Assembly (NCBI RefSeq): GCF_019704555.1
Contig: NZ_AP024745.1
Coordinates: forward strand, 9,370,501-9,434,500
Origin: Actinoplanes sp. L3-i22
GTDB lineage: Bacteria; Actinomycetota; Actinomycetes; Mycobacteriales; Micromonosporaceae
DNA: 64,000 nt
Direction: 5' to 3'
Numbering within the stretch: the first letter of the stretch is position 1; each line of letters opens with the position of its first letter. Positions 55,947 to 64,000 of the stretch are shown here, piece by piece. A model generated the notes under the pieces. That model did no database searches. It had not been told where the DNA came from and saw only the letters and a list, made by a program, of their open reading frames with translations. A program made the translations under genes and the position numbers.

Positions 55947-58900
55947 CTAACCCACCGACGCCAGGCCGCCCTCGGCCCGGTCGGTGAGTCCGTACGCGGT
56001 CAGTCCGCCGACATCGGCGACGGTGAGAGTGCGGGCCGCGGCGGTGCGCGCGAGCGCCGCCGAGAGCCGATGGGCCGCCACCACGGTCGGCTCGGGCAGC
56101 GTGGTGACCAGATCGGCGAGCGACGCGCGGACGTCCTCGGGCACCTCGTGGCCGCGCCGGACCAGGTAGCGCACCGCGATCTCGGCCAGCTCGGCGGTGC
56201 TGAACGCCGGGAAGTCCCACTGCTCGGCGAACCCGTCGCGCAGCGCGGGCACCTGGCGGAACAGCCCGGTCAGGGCCGACGGCTCGCCGCTGAGCACGAC
56301 CATCGGATCGCCCGGCGCGGCCAGCACCGCGGCGAGCGCCTCGGCCACCTCGACCGCGTGCGGGTCGTCGCCGCCGGTGTCGTAGTCGACCACCAGCACC
56401 CCGCCCCGGGCGTCGTCGACCGCCCGGGCGACCAGGCTGCGGGCCTGCCCGGGCCACTGGGCGGCGAGCTCGCGGGAGAACGCCACCGGCACCACGTGAC
56501 CGGCGGCGAGCACGCCCAGCTCGGCGAGGGCCTGGGCGTAGAGCCGGGCGATCTCGTGCCGGCCGCTGCCGCGCCGCCCGGCCAGGATCACGTTGCCCTG
56601 GTTGCCGTAGCCGCGGCGACGATTCTTCAGGTCCGCCAGGCGCAGCACGGTCGCGCCGGCCGCCTGGCGGACGCCGACCAGGCCGGCCAGCTCGCCGATC
56701 CGGCGCCAGGCGTGACTGGCGGCCAGCGCCGCGGACGGGTCGGTGGCCGCGTCCGGCTGGGCCGGGCCGGGCTGCGCCTCACGCAGCTGGGCGATCTCGG
56801 GTTCCAGGTCGGCGGCGGTCAGCCGGTTCAGCTCGGTGTCGCGCGACGGCGGGGCCAGCGCGAACCGCGACGCCTGGTTGTTGACCACCGCCTCGAACAG
56901 CTTGCGGGCGACCCGGCCGTTACCGAACGTCGGCCCCTTCGGGACCCGCTCGAAGTAGGTGTACAGCGACTGGACCGCGTCCTCGGTCAGCTCGTAGTAG
57001 TGCTTGCGGCACAGGTTGGACGCGATGGTGACCAGCTCGTCGACGCTGTAGTTGGGGAACTCCACGGTCCGGGTGAAGCGGGACGCCAGACCCGGGTTGG
57101 ACTCCAGGAACCGTTCCATCAGCTCGGAGTAGCCGGCGACGATGACGACCAGCTCGTCGCGGTGGTCCTCCATCATCTTCATCAGCGCGTCGATCGCCTC
57201 CTGGCCGAAGTCCGGCCCGGAGCCGCCGGAGCCGGAGCTCAGCGTGTACGCCTCGTCGATGAAGAGCACCCCGCCGATCGCCTTGGTGACCAGCTCGGTG
57301 GTCTTGATCGCGGTCGAGCCGATGTACTGCCCGACCAGGTCGGCGCGGGCCGCCTCGACCATGTGACCGCGGGAGAGCACACCCAGCTCGGCCAGGACCG
57401 TGCCGTAGAGCCGGGCCACCGTGGTCTTACCGGTGCCGGGCGGGCCGGCGAAGACCAGGTGCCGGCTCATCGGCGGCATCGGCAGGCCCATCCCGCGGCG
57501 CATCTCCGACATCTTGATCAGGTTGATCAGGCCGGTGACCTCCTTCTTCACGCCGTCGAGCCCGATCAGCGTGTCGAGTTCACCGAGCGCGCCGGTCAGC
57601 TCGGCCCGCGGCGCCGGATCCGCGGCGGCCGGGGCCGGGGCCGGCGCCGGCTCGCCCGAGTCCAGCGTGTCCACCGTGACCTGATGCCGCTCCGGCCGGT
57701 GCACCGCCTCGCCGCCGCTGCCCCGGATCGCGCAGCCGCCGATCCGGCTGGGCCGGTCGGAGCCGACGTGCACGCCGTCGGCCGCGCTGTCCAGCACCTC
57801 GCACTCGCCGAGCGTGATCGCCCCACCGGCGTCGACCAGCACGCCGTGCCGGCGCGCGGCCCGGATCCGGGTGCGGGTGGCGGTCAGGGTGGCGCCGTCG
57901 CCGACCCGGACGCCGTCGGACCGGGGCTCGTGCACCTCGCTGTCCCGTACGCTCGCCTCCGCCCCGTCCCCGACCAGCAGGCCGCCGCCGCTGAGCCGGA
58001 CCGAGACCAGCGACGCGGCGCCGGTCCCGGTGACCGCGATCGCGTGCTCCCCGGTCGTGCTGACCCGGCTGTCCTCGACGGTGATCCGGCCCTCGCCGCG
58101 CGCCTCGATCCCGACCGCCTGGCCCGCCTCGATGGTGGCGCCCCGCACGGTGGCCCGGCCGGTGCCCTCGACGACCACCCCGGCGCCCTTGGTGATCTCC
58201 GCGTGCAGCCGGGTGAACGCGACGTCCGCCGCGTTGACGGTGGCGACCCGCTCGGTGGTGCCGGTGACGGTCAGGCCCTCGAACCGGGGCGCCGACTCGC
58301 CGTCGGCGGCGATCGCGGTCGGGCTGTCGGCGACCACGCAGTCGGTCAGGTGCGGCGCGGCGCCGTCGGTGGCCCGGATCGCGATCCGGCCGGCCCCCCG
58401 GAACGTGCAGTCGGTGAACCGGGCCAGCGAACCCCCGGCCAGGTGCGCGGAGTGCGCGCCGGCGCCGGCGAACGACGACCGGCCGATCCGGACCTGGCCG
58501 GTGCCGCGCAGGAACAGGTCGACGTTGGCGCTGCCGGTGACGGTGAGCCGCTCGGCGGTCAGCCCGGCGCGCTGCTCGACCACGACGGCCGGCTTGGCCG
58601 CGTCGATGATCTCGCAGTCCTCCAGCACGCAGACCGCGTCGCCGTTGACGCAGACGCCGTTGCCGGCCACGCCGATCGCCCGGCAGCGGCGCAGGGTGAG
58701 CCGGCCGGTCTCGGTGACCACCACCGCCGACGAGGCGACGTCCTGGAAGACGGTGTCCTCGATGGTGCTGGCCCGCTCCGCGGTGACCACCACCCCGGCG
58801 CCCTTGGCACTGCTGATCGTGCAGCCGCGGGCCGCGATCGAGCCCTGCAGGCGGGCCAGCACGGTGGTCCACGACCGGCTCTCCACCCGGCAGCCGTCCA

Positions 58901-59207
58901 GCGCCACCTCGCCGCTGTACACGTCCACCGCGGCCAGGCTCTCGTCGTCGCAGATCAGGTGCAGGCCGCGCAGGGACACCCCGGCGCCGTTGACCACCAG
59001 GACGCTGCCGGACGCGGCGTGCACCACGACCGTCTCCGGGGCGTCCGCGGCGACGATGCTGACCCGCTTGCTGATCTGCAGGTTCTCCTCGTAGCGGCCG
59101 GCGTGCACCGAGATGGTGACGTCGTCGCCGGCCCGGGCCAGCGCGGCGGCGATCGTGGGCAGCGCGCCCGGCTCGCTGCCGCCGACCACGATCACCTGGC
59201 GGTTCAT
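55947..59207 (-). CDS. EccA-like AAA ATPase with N-terminal parallel beta-helix
   Basis: A 1086-residue protein. About 1-500 consist of repeated beta-helix coils (GCRVESRSWTTVLARLQGS, VEDSRVSTTGEHAIAVTGTG and similar), as in pectate-lyase-fold proteins. At about 540-810 lies a CbbX/SpoVK/EccA-type AAA domain with Walker A GPPGTGKTT, FIDEAYTLSSG and an arginine-finger region. A second AAA unit (about 860-1080) has a degenerate Walker A (AGRRGSGRHE). Classical EccA carries N-terminal TPRs instead. The start overlaps the upstream paralogue gene as ATGA. It probably drives remodelling of T7SS substrates or chaperones. Confidence 0.82.
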   Translation of the reverse strand: MNRQVIVVGGSEPGALPTIAAALARAGDDVTISVHAGRYEENLQISKRVSIVAADAPETVVVHAASGSVLVVNGAGVSLRGLHLICDDESLAAVDVYSGEVALDGCRVESRSWTTVLARLQGSIAARGCTISSAKGAGVVVTAERASTIEDTVFQDVASSAVVVTETGRLTLRRCRAIGVAGNGVCVNGDAVCVLEDCEIIDAAKPAVVVEQRAGLTAERLTVTGSANVDLFLRGTGQVRIGRSSFAGAGAHSAHLAGGSLARFTDCTFRGAGRIAIRATDGAAPHLTDCVVADSPTAIAADGESAPRFEGLTVTGTTERVATVNAADVAFTRLHAEITKGAGVVVEGTGRATVRGATIEAGQAVGIEARGEGRITVEDSRVSTTGEHAIAVTGTGAASLVSVRLSGGGLLVGDGAEASVRDSEVHEPRSDGVRVGDGATLTATRTRIRAARRHGVLVDAGGAITLGECEVLDSAADGVHVGSDRPSRIGGCAIRGSGGEAVHRPERHQVTVDTLDSGEPAPAPAPAAADPAPRAELTGALGELDTLIGLDGVKKEVTGLINLIKMSEMRRGMGLPMPPMSRHLVFAGPPGTGKTTVARLYGTVLAELGVLSRGHMVEAARADLVGQYIGSTAIKTTELVTKAIGGVLFIDEAYTLSSGSGGSGPDFGQEAIDALMKMMEDHRDELVVIVAGYSELMERFLESNPGLASRFTRTVEFPNYSVDELVTIASNLCRKHYYELTEDAVQSLYTYFERVPKGPTFGNGRVARKLFEAVVNNQASRFALAPPSRDTELNRLTAADLEPEIAQLREAQPGPAQPDAATDPSAALAASHAWRRIGELAGLVGVRQAAGATVLRLADLKNRRRGYGNQGNVILAGRRGSGRHEIARLYAQALAELGVLAAGHVVPVAFSRELAAQWPGQARSLVARAVDDARGGVLVVDYDTGGDDPHAVEVAEALAAVLAAPGDPMVVLSGEPSALTGLFRQVPALRDGFAEQWDFPAFSTAELAEIAVRYLVRRGHEVPEDVRASLADLVTTLPEPTVVAAHRLSAALARTAAARTLTVADVGGLTAYGLTDRAEGGLASVG

Positions 59208-61876
59208 CGCATCTCCTCGGTCTGCTCGGCCTTCTTCTGCTCGGCCAGGCCCGGCACGGCACCGAAGCGCACCCGGGCCGGCTCGCCGATCCTGGACGAC
59301 GGCTCGGCGCCGTCCCAGCGCGTGGCGTAGCCGTTCAGGGACTTGGTGGCCAGCTCGTCGAACGACGCCCGGTTGTCCTGCACCCGGCCGTCCGGGTCGA
59401 TCTCGCTCGCACTGACCTCGCGCAGCAACAGTCGGCCACGCCGGGCGCCGTCCGGTTCCGTACGCTCAAGGATCTTGAAGCTCGTGCCGGGCAGGAACAG
59501 CACCCGGTTGCCCGCGTGGTCGTCGTCCTCCGGTTCCAGCAGCGCGGTGCGGCGCGCGGTCATCGCCCAGATCAGCACGTCGGTGTCGCCGGTCAGGTCA
59601 CCGCTCGGCTCCATCAGCGCGTTCAGGAAGCCCCACTCGGTGAGCATGGTGCGACCGGCCAGCAGCCCCCACTGGTCCGCCGAGATCGAGGTGGTCAGCG
59701 ACGTCGCGCCGCGGTGCGACGGCAGCCGGGCCAGGCCGGAGACCGCGCAGCGGGCCAGCGGGACGTGCGGTCCCTTGCGCGCCGAGCGCAGCGCCGAGTC
59801 GATGGCGCGGCCCTTCGCGGAGAGGTAGAGGCGGACCGCGACCGAGTCGGTGAGCGCGTCGTCCGGGCTGATGCCGTCGCCGCGCAGCAGCACCGGGTGC
59901 TGCGAGAGGATCCGCGAGACCGTGGTCGCGACCAGGTCGAACTCCTTACTCAGGGTGCGGCGCAGCCAGGCCCGCTCCTCGGTGAGGCCGCGACCGGGCG
60001 GGGGCAGGGCGGAGGTGGCGCGGTCCGGGATCGGCTGGAGGCGGGGGCGCGGTCGCTGCGCCGGCGCGGGCGCCGCCGTTGCCCGCGGTTCCTTCTTCTC
60101 CGGTACGGCGGATTCCCCCCCGGCCGGGAAGTCGGGAAGGGGCGCCTCGATCACCGGAGCGTCCACGATCGGCGCGGACCTCGCCGGGACGGCCGGCAGC
60201 GGCAGGTCCATGGCCGGCTCGACCGGTGACAGGGCGGACGGGGCGAGCGGCGGCGGGACCACCGCGGCGGCCGGCCTCGGCAGCGGCAGCGGAGGCGGCG
60301 GTGGCAGCACGAACGCGAGGTTCGGCTCCGGCTTGGTGATCGGCGGCAGCGCGGAAAGCGACACGGGCGCCGCGACGGCACGTTCCGGCTCGGCCGGCGT
60401 CTCCTCGGCCCAGTCGGACGCGACCTGCGGAACCGGCAACGCGACCGGGACCGGGGCCGCGACCGGGACCGGGACCGGGACCGGGGCCGCGACCGGGGCC
60501 ACGACCGGAGCCACCGGCGGCGGTGCCTGGACCGGCGCGCTCTCCACCGCCTCCGCCACCGCGAACGGCGCGGGCACCTCCTCGCCGACCGTGCCGACGG
60601 CCCGCGCCGGCCCCCGCGACGCCGCCGCCACCACGGCCGAGGCGGCCAGCAGCTCGGTGCGTTCCCGGGTCGCCGGGTCCAACTGCGCGGCGACATCCGC
60701 CGCCAGCGTCCGCATCCGCTTCGCCCGGGGCCCGTTCGCGTCGTCGAAGACCAGGGCCGGCCGCTCCGGGTCGGCCGGCGTGGCCCGGATCCGGTCGGCG
60801 TCGCGCGGCGCCTCGCTCGGGCGCAGCCACAGCCCGGACTGCAGCACCTCGACCACCGCGTCCTCGGCGTACCAGTAGACCCCGGCGCCCAGCTCCTCCC
60901 CAAGTTCCAGGGGCACCCGGTGCCGGATCATCCGCGGGCTCGGCGCCGGCGCCGACGGCCGTTCCCGCGGCGTGTAGGCGAGTTCCTCGGCGAACGACTG
61001 CCAGCACAACCGGCCGTCCTCGTCGACGGTGAACAGCTGCGGGCGCGACGGCGGCCCGACCGGCACCCCGGCGTAGCAGACCACCGGGGCGCCCAGCGCG
61101 TCGGCGACCGCCTGCCCGAACGGGTCCCGGCCGGGGACGTCGACCGGGCCGTACCCGACGAACCGGACCCGGCGGCGGTCCTCCTCGCTCAGCCGCCGCC
61201 AGAAGCGGTGCACGTCGTCCAGCGGAAGTTTGCGGGTGCCGGGGCAGCCGAGCAGGACCACCAGGGTCCCGGGCTGGCAGGGCACGTTGGAGCGCAGCCA
61301 CTCGCGGTGCGGGCGGACCGCCTCCTCGGCGGCGCTGTCGTGGATCCAGACACCGCCCGGGATCGGCTCGGCGACGCCGGTGGAGCTGGTCGGGGTGGCC
61401 TCGGCGGCCAGCGCGTCCCACTCCGGGCGGGGGAACCGCTTGCCCTCCCACTGCGGCTCCCGGCCGGGCCGGTAGCGGATCCAGCCGCTGCCCGCGCCGG
61501 AGTGCACGAACAGCGCGCCGGCGGCGGCCCGCAGCACGGTGCCGTGCGGGGCGACCACGGTCCGGTTGAGCCGCTCGGACAGCCACTGGCCGACCAGGCT
61601 GCTCGGCTCGGCGTTGTCCCCGCAGATCACCAGCCGGATCCCGGCCCGGCGCCGGCGCGGCAGCGCCTCGGCGACCGACTCCCAGGTGAGCACGGACATC
61701 CGGCCCGGCGCGTCGAGCACGACCACGTCGTTCTCCGGGTCGTGGGCCACGTTCATGGCCAGCGCCTGCGCCTGCGGGCTGATCTGCTCGGTGGAGTAGA
61801 GCACGTAGGCGTTGCCGACGGTGTGCAGCGGCATGCCCCGGCTGCCCTTGCCCCGCCACGACGACAGCACGGCCAT
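59204..61876 (-). CDS. T7SS-locus paralogue B with degenerate ART-like C-terminus
   Basis: An 890-residue paralogue of the 746-residue protein. It shares HTVGNAYVLYSTEQISPQAQ, LVGQWLSERLNRTVVAPHG and the C-terminal LPSHRGATSLTT and RVLFLPGTSFKILE. It has an extra Pro/Ala/Val-rich low-complexity linker (about 440-600). The second ART-like motif reads FLNAL where paralogue A has FVSAL, again suggesting loss of catalysis. The start is 3 bp after the eccB stop, with GGGGAGG formed by the eccB end, so it is cotranscribed with the secretion genes. Confidence 0.65.
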   Translation of the reverse strand: MAVLSSWRGKGSRGMPLHTVGNAYVLYSTEQISPQAQALAMNVAHDPENDVVVLDAPGRMSVLTWESVAEALPRRRRAGIRLVICGDNAEPSSLVGQWLSERLNRTVVAPHGTVLRAAAGALFVHSGAGSGWIRYRPGREPQWEGKRFPRPEWDALAAEATPTSSTGVAEPIPGGVWIHDSAAEEAVRPHREWLRSNVPCQPGTLVVLLGCPGTRKLPLDDVHRFWRRLSEEDRRRVRFVGYGPVDVPGRDPFGQAVADALGAPVVCYAGVPVGPPSRPQLFTVDEDGRLCWQSFAEELAYTPRERPSAPAPSPRMIRHRVPLELGEELGAGVYWYAEDAVVEVLQSGLWLRPSEAPRDADRIRATPADPERPALVFDDANGPRAKRMRTLAADVAAQLDPATRERTELLAASAVVAAASRGPARAVGTVGEEVPAPFAVAEAVESAPVQAPPPVAPVVAPVAAPVPVPVPVAAPVPVALPVPQVASDWAEETPAEPERAVAAPVSLSALPPITKPEPNLAFVLPPPPPLPLPRPAAAVVPPPLAPSALSPVEPAMDLPLPAVPARSAPIVDAPVIEAPLPDFPAGGESAVPEKKEPRATAAPAPAQRPRPRLQPIPDRATSALPPPGRGLTEERAWLRRTLSKEFDLVATTVSRILSQHPVLLRGDGISPDDALTDSVAVRLYLSAKGRAIDSALRSARKGPHVPLARCAVSGLARLPSHRGATSLTTSISADQWGLLAGRTMLTEWGFLNALMEPSGDLTGDTDVLIWAMTARRTALLEPEDDDHAGNRVLFLPGTSFKILERTEPDGARRGRLLLREVSASEIDPDGRVQDNRASFDELATKSLNGYATRWDGAEPSSRIGEPARVRFGAVPGLAEQKKAEQTEEMR
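60441..60514. repeat. GGGACC-type tandem repeat encoding a Pro-Val-Ala linker
   Basis: Near-perfect iterations of ACCGGG with ACCGGGGCCGCG variants lie in frame and encode alternating Pro-Val and Ala-Pro residues. This is a low-complexity coding repeat, possibly length-variable between strains. Confidence 0.7.
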
Positions 61877-61879
61877 CGG

Positions 61880-63373
61880 TTACCTCCCCGGCTCGGAGCT
61901 GACGCCGGCGCTCGGCGGCGGCGGCTTGAGGGTCTGGAGCTTGACGTTGCCGGGCGTCGGCGGCTGCTGCTGCGCGGCCGGCAACTGTGCGGCCGCCGGC
62001 GGTTGCTGAGCGGGTTGCCCGGCGGCGGCCGAGGTGGTGATCGCGTCGACCGCCAGGTCCGGCCCGCTGGTGATCCGCTGCAGCAGGGCCCGTGGGAACG
62101 GCACCTGGTATCCGTCCACCAGCCCGAGCGCCGAGGTCGCCTTCTTGTCGGTCAGGTGGTACTTCTGCCCCTGATCGGCGATCAGGTACGGATCAGCCGG
62201 GCTGCTCGCGGTGGCCGGCGGGATCGGGGTGACGACCATCCCGGCGCCGGCCGGCAGCCGTACGCTCCCGGCGCCGTCCCGGGCGAGCGCGGCGTTGCCG
62301 GGCGTGGTCACCACGACCCGGCTGTCCACGCTGTTCTTGCCGGACGGCGCCTGCCGCTGGCAGAGCACCAGGCCGGAGTCGTCCAGCGCGGTCGCGTCGG
62401 CGAGGCCGTCGAACGCCTCGGTCATCGACCGGTCCCCGGAGCGCGGCGCGGCGGCGACCGCCGCGGCGTCCAGCGCCACCGGCCGGCTGTGGTACGCCGC
62501 CTGCAGGAGCAGCAGCATGGTCCGGTTGACCGCGGTCAGCCCGTCCTTGCGGAGCACGAAGTACTGCTCGCCGCCGTTGGCCGCCTGGCTGAACAGGGCG
62601 CCGGCCTTGACCTGGCGCCCGTCCACGGTGACCTCGGCACTGCCGGCGCCGGGGATCTCCGGCACCTCGATCGGGTCGCCGGCCGGCACCATCTCGGTCC
62701 ACGCCGCCGGGGCCGGGACCGGCACCGCGCTGGTCGCGCCGAGCGCCACCGGAATGCTCGGGTCGGTGATCAGGTGCTTGCGACCCTGCCAGATCAGGTA
62801 CTCCTTCGACCCCGACGTGACCAGCGCGAACCGGTTCCCGGGCAGCTCGGTCGCGGGGGCGGCCGGGTCCAGGTTGAGGCCGATCTGGTCGCCCGCCGAG
62901 GCGCTGACCGAGCCGCCCAGGCAGGCCAGCCACGGGCCGCGCAGGATGTCGCCGGCCGCGGACGGCATCAGCTGCGGGGCGCCCGGGATCCCGATCGGCG
63001 CCCCGATCGGAACGTCCTTGAGCGAGTTGCGGGAGACCAGCTCGATCTTCGCGCCGCCGTTCAGGATCATGGCGGAGGCCAGGTTCAGCGTCGGGAACAG
63101 CCGGCCGTCGAGGTAGACGTAGCGGGTGCCGGACTCCTTCTCGACGATGATCGAGCCGCCCTTGCGCCAGGAGTTGTTGCCGCCCGGGACGATCCAGCCG
63201 TACACGCCGAAGCAGACCACCGTGAGCAGCCCGATGACCAGCCCGATGGCCAGGCCCATGCTGGTCCGGCGCATCGGGTTCTCGGCCATCGACGGGTCGC
63301 CCAGCAGCAGCGCCGAGCTCATCCGGGCCATCTGGAACTGGTGCGCGTGCACGTGGTCGCGTTGGGTCTGCAT
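61880..63373 (-). CDS. eccB: Type VII secretion membrane protein EccB
   Basis: A 497-residue protein with the EccB N-terminal pattern QTQRDHVHAHQFQMARMSSALLLGD, one transmembrane helix (about 40-62), and a long extracytoplasmic domain with RYVYLDGRLFPTLNLASA and ILRGPWLACLGG typical of EccB repeats. The Pro/Gln-rich C-terminus is likely flexible. EccB is a core component of the ESX inner-membrane complex with EccC, EccD and EccE. It starts 7 bp after the eccD stop. Confidence 0.92.
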   Translation of the reverse strand: MQTQRDHVHAHQFQMARMSSALLLGDPSMAENPMRRTSMGLAIGLVIGLLTVVCFGVYGWIVPGGNNSWRKGGSIIVEKESGTRYVYLDGRLFPTLNLASAMILNGGAKIELVSRNSLKDVPIGAPIGIPGAPQLMPSAAGDILRGPWLACLGGSVSASAGDQIGLNLDPAAPATELPGNRFALVTSGSKEYLIWQGRKHLITDPSIPVALGATSAVPVPAPAAWTEMVPAGDPIEVPEIPGAGSAEVTVDGRQVKAGALFSQAANGGEQYFVLRKDGLTAVNRTMLLLLQAAYHSRPVALDAAAVAAAPRSGDRSMTEAFDGLADATALDDSGLVLCQRQAPSGKNSVDSRVVVTTPGNAALARDGAGSVRLPAGAGMVVTPIPPATASSPADPYLIADQGQKYHLTDKKATSALGLVDGYQVPFPRALLQRITSGPDLAVDAITTSAAAGQPAQQPPAAAQLPAAQQQPPTPGNVKLQTLKPPPPSAGVSSEPGR

Positions 63374-63380
63374 GCTCTTC

Positions 63381-64000
63381 CTATCCGAACAGGCCGCGAG
63401 CCCACGCGTACGTGTGCATCAGCTGCAGGGCGATCGGGAGGATCGCGAGGCCGGCGATCACGTCGAAGACGGTCGCGGTGAACTCCCAGATCGGCAGCAG
63501 CCGCCGGGGCCACGGCCGCATCGCGGCCAGCACCGTCACGACCAGCAGGACGAGCAGGATCAGCAGGATGGTGACGAGCCAGCCGGGCGACACCACCGCG
63601 GCGGCGCGCAACAGCAGCATCACCACGCCGGCGCCGCCGCTCGCGGTCAGCGCCACCCGCTGCCACACGTTGAGCAGCACCCGGGCCCGCAGCAGCAGGC
63701 CGGCCGAGAGCACCGCGGGCAGCGCCCAGGCCGCCCAGCCACCGGCCGGCAGGATCACCGTGTAGAGCACCGGCAGGGCGACGCTGACGCAGACGACCAG
63801 GACGCTCAGATAGTTCTGCGCGACGTGCGCGCGGCGTTCCATCTCCTGCGCCGGGTACGGCTCGATGTCGAACTGCAGCTCCCGGCCGGTCTTCGGCAGC
63901 TGCGGACCACGCAGCTGCCCGGCCCGCAGCACCAGGTTCGGCGCGAACAGCACGAACGCGAACAGGATCGCGGCGCCCAGCGCGGCCGCGCCCGCGGCGT
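63381..64000 (-). CDS. eccD: Type VII secretion membrane channel protein EccD (5' part beyond window)
   Basis: About 206 C-terminal residues are present and the gene continues past the right edge. They contain hydrophobic helices (YLSVLVVCVSVALPVLYTVIL; AALPAVLSAGLLLRARVLLN-like; VTILLILLVLLVVTVLAA) and a conserved cytoplasmic loop (GRELQFDIEPYPAQEMERRA) between membrane parts, as in EccD. EccD normally has a ubiquitin-like N-terminal domain and 11 helices; that portion is outside. Position directly before eccB supports the call. Confidence 0.85.
   Translation of the reverse strand, partial: AAGAAALGAAILFAFVLFAPNLVLRAGQLRGPQLPKTGRELQFDIEPYPAQEMERRAHVAQNYLSVLVVCVSVALPVLYTVILPAGGWAAWALPAVLSAGLLLRARVLLNVWQRVALTASGGAGVVMLLLRAAAVVSPGWLVTILLILLVLLVVTVLAAMRPWPRRLLPIWEFTATVFDVIAGLAILPIALQLMHTYAWARGLFG

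Noticed and set aside
56070..59330. A 1086-codon plus-strand frame opposite the EccA-like gene
   Set aside because: It is an Arg/Gly/His-rich shadow in register with the real minus-strand gene, which has clear beta-helix and AAA motifs.
60441..60514. CRISPR-like or regulatory tandem repeat
   Set aside because: The units are short, continuous, in frame and code for a Pro/Ala/Val linker. There are no spacers.

Overview
The window is high-GC, densely coded actinobacterial DNA with GTG/ATG starts, ATGA and GTGA stop-start overlaps, TANNNT -10 boxes and many secreted polysaccharide-acting proteins. The gene families (SARP/AfsR regulators, ESX-type secretion, steroid catabolism, CBM2 and PL9 proteins) fit a soil actinomycete. 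A Micromonosporaceae member such as Actinoplanes is my best guess, but this is inference. I saw no rRNA, tRNA, CRISPR array, transposase or integrase.

Layout. (1) 1-1115: edge-truncated secreted GH5 glycosidase. (2) 1204-8459: a KstR2-type steroid ring C/D module: ipdF-fadE30 diverging from fadD3, an enoyl-CoA hydratase gene and fadE31-fadE32-fadE33, with a perfect KstR2 operator between the arms. (3) 9172-20587: a phosphonate natural-product cluster with PEP mutase, two-subunit phosphonopyruvate decarboxylase, an aldehyde dehydrogenase, two ATP-grasp ligases, a P-loop protein, an MFS exporter, an Fe(II)/2-oxoglutarate enzyme whose HxD/E motif reads HSA (halogenase-like), an unknown protein and a convergent aspartate-carbamoyltransferase paralogue. 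(4) 21104-39917: a KstR-type steroid catabolic block: hsaA-D-C-B, kshA-small ORF-kshB, a PL9 pectate lyase gene, kst4D-like gene-hsaE-hsaG-hsaF, kstD, a chsH3 remnant, chsE1-chsE2-chsH2/H1 fusion-ltp2, kstR itself and an SRPBCC gene, with four 14-bp KstR operators. (5) 39974-46527: a hotdog thioesterase, two small secreted proteins, an AfsR-type SARP regulator with 11-bp-periodic heptad repeats nearby, a secreted CBM2, a LuxR-type regulator and a hypothetical gene. (6) 46650-52216: two translationally coupled SARP-AAA regulators. (7) 52186-64000: a type VII secretion locus with a Ser/Thr kinase-discoidin protein, two large paralogues, an EccA-like ATPase carrying a beta-helix, EccB and a partial EccD.

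How the parts work together. The steroid genes cover delta-1 dehydrogenation and 9-alpha-hydroxylation (KstD, KshAB), A/B ring cleavage (HsaABCD), conversion of the small fragment to pyruvate and propionyl-CoA (HsaEGF), removal of the last side-chain carbons (ChsE1E2, ChsH, Ltp2) and ring C/D degradation (FadD3, IpdF, FadE30-33). The phosphonate cluster separates the KstR2 and KstR blocks. Its enzymes predict phosphonoacetate as an intermediate, probably amide-linked by the ATP-grasp ligases. The carbamoyltransferase paralogue suggests a product resembling N-phosphonoacetyl-L-aspartate with a self-resistant target copy. That product and resistance idea is a hypothesis, not a demonstrated function.
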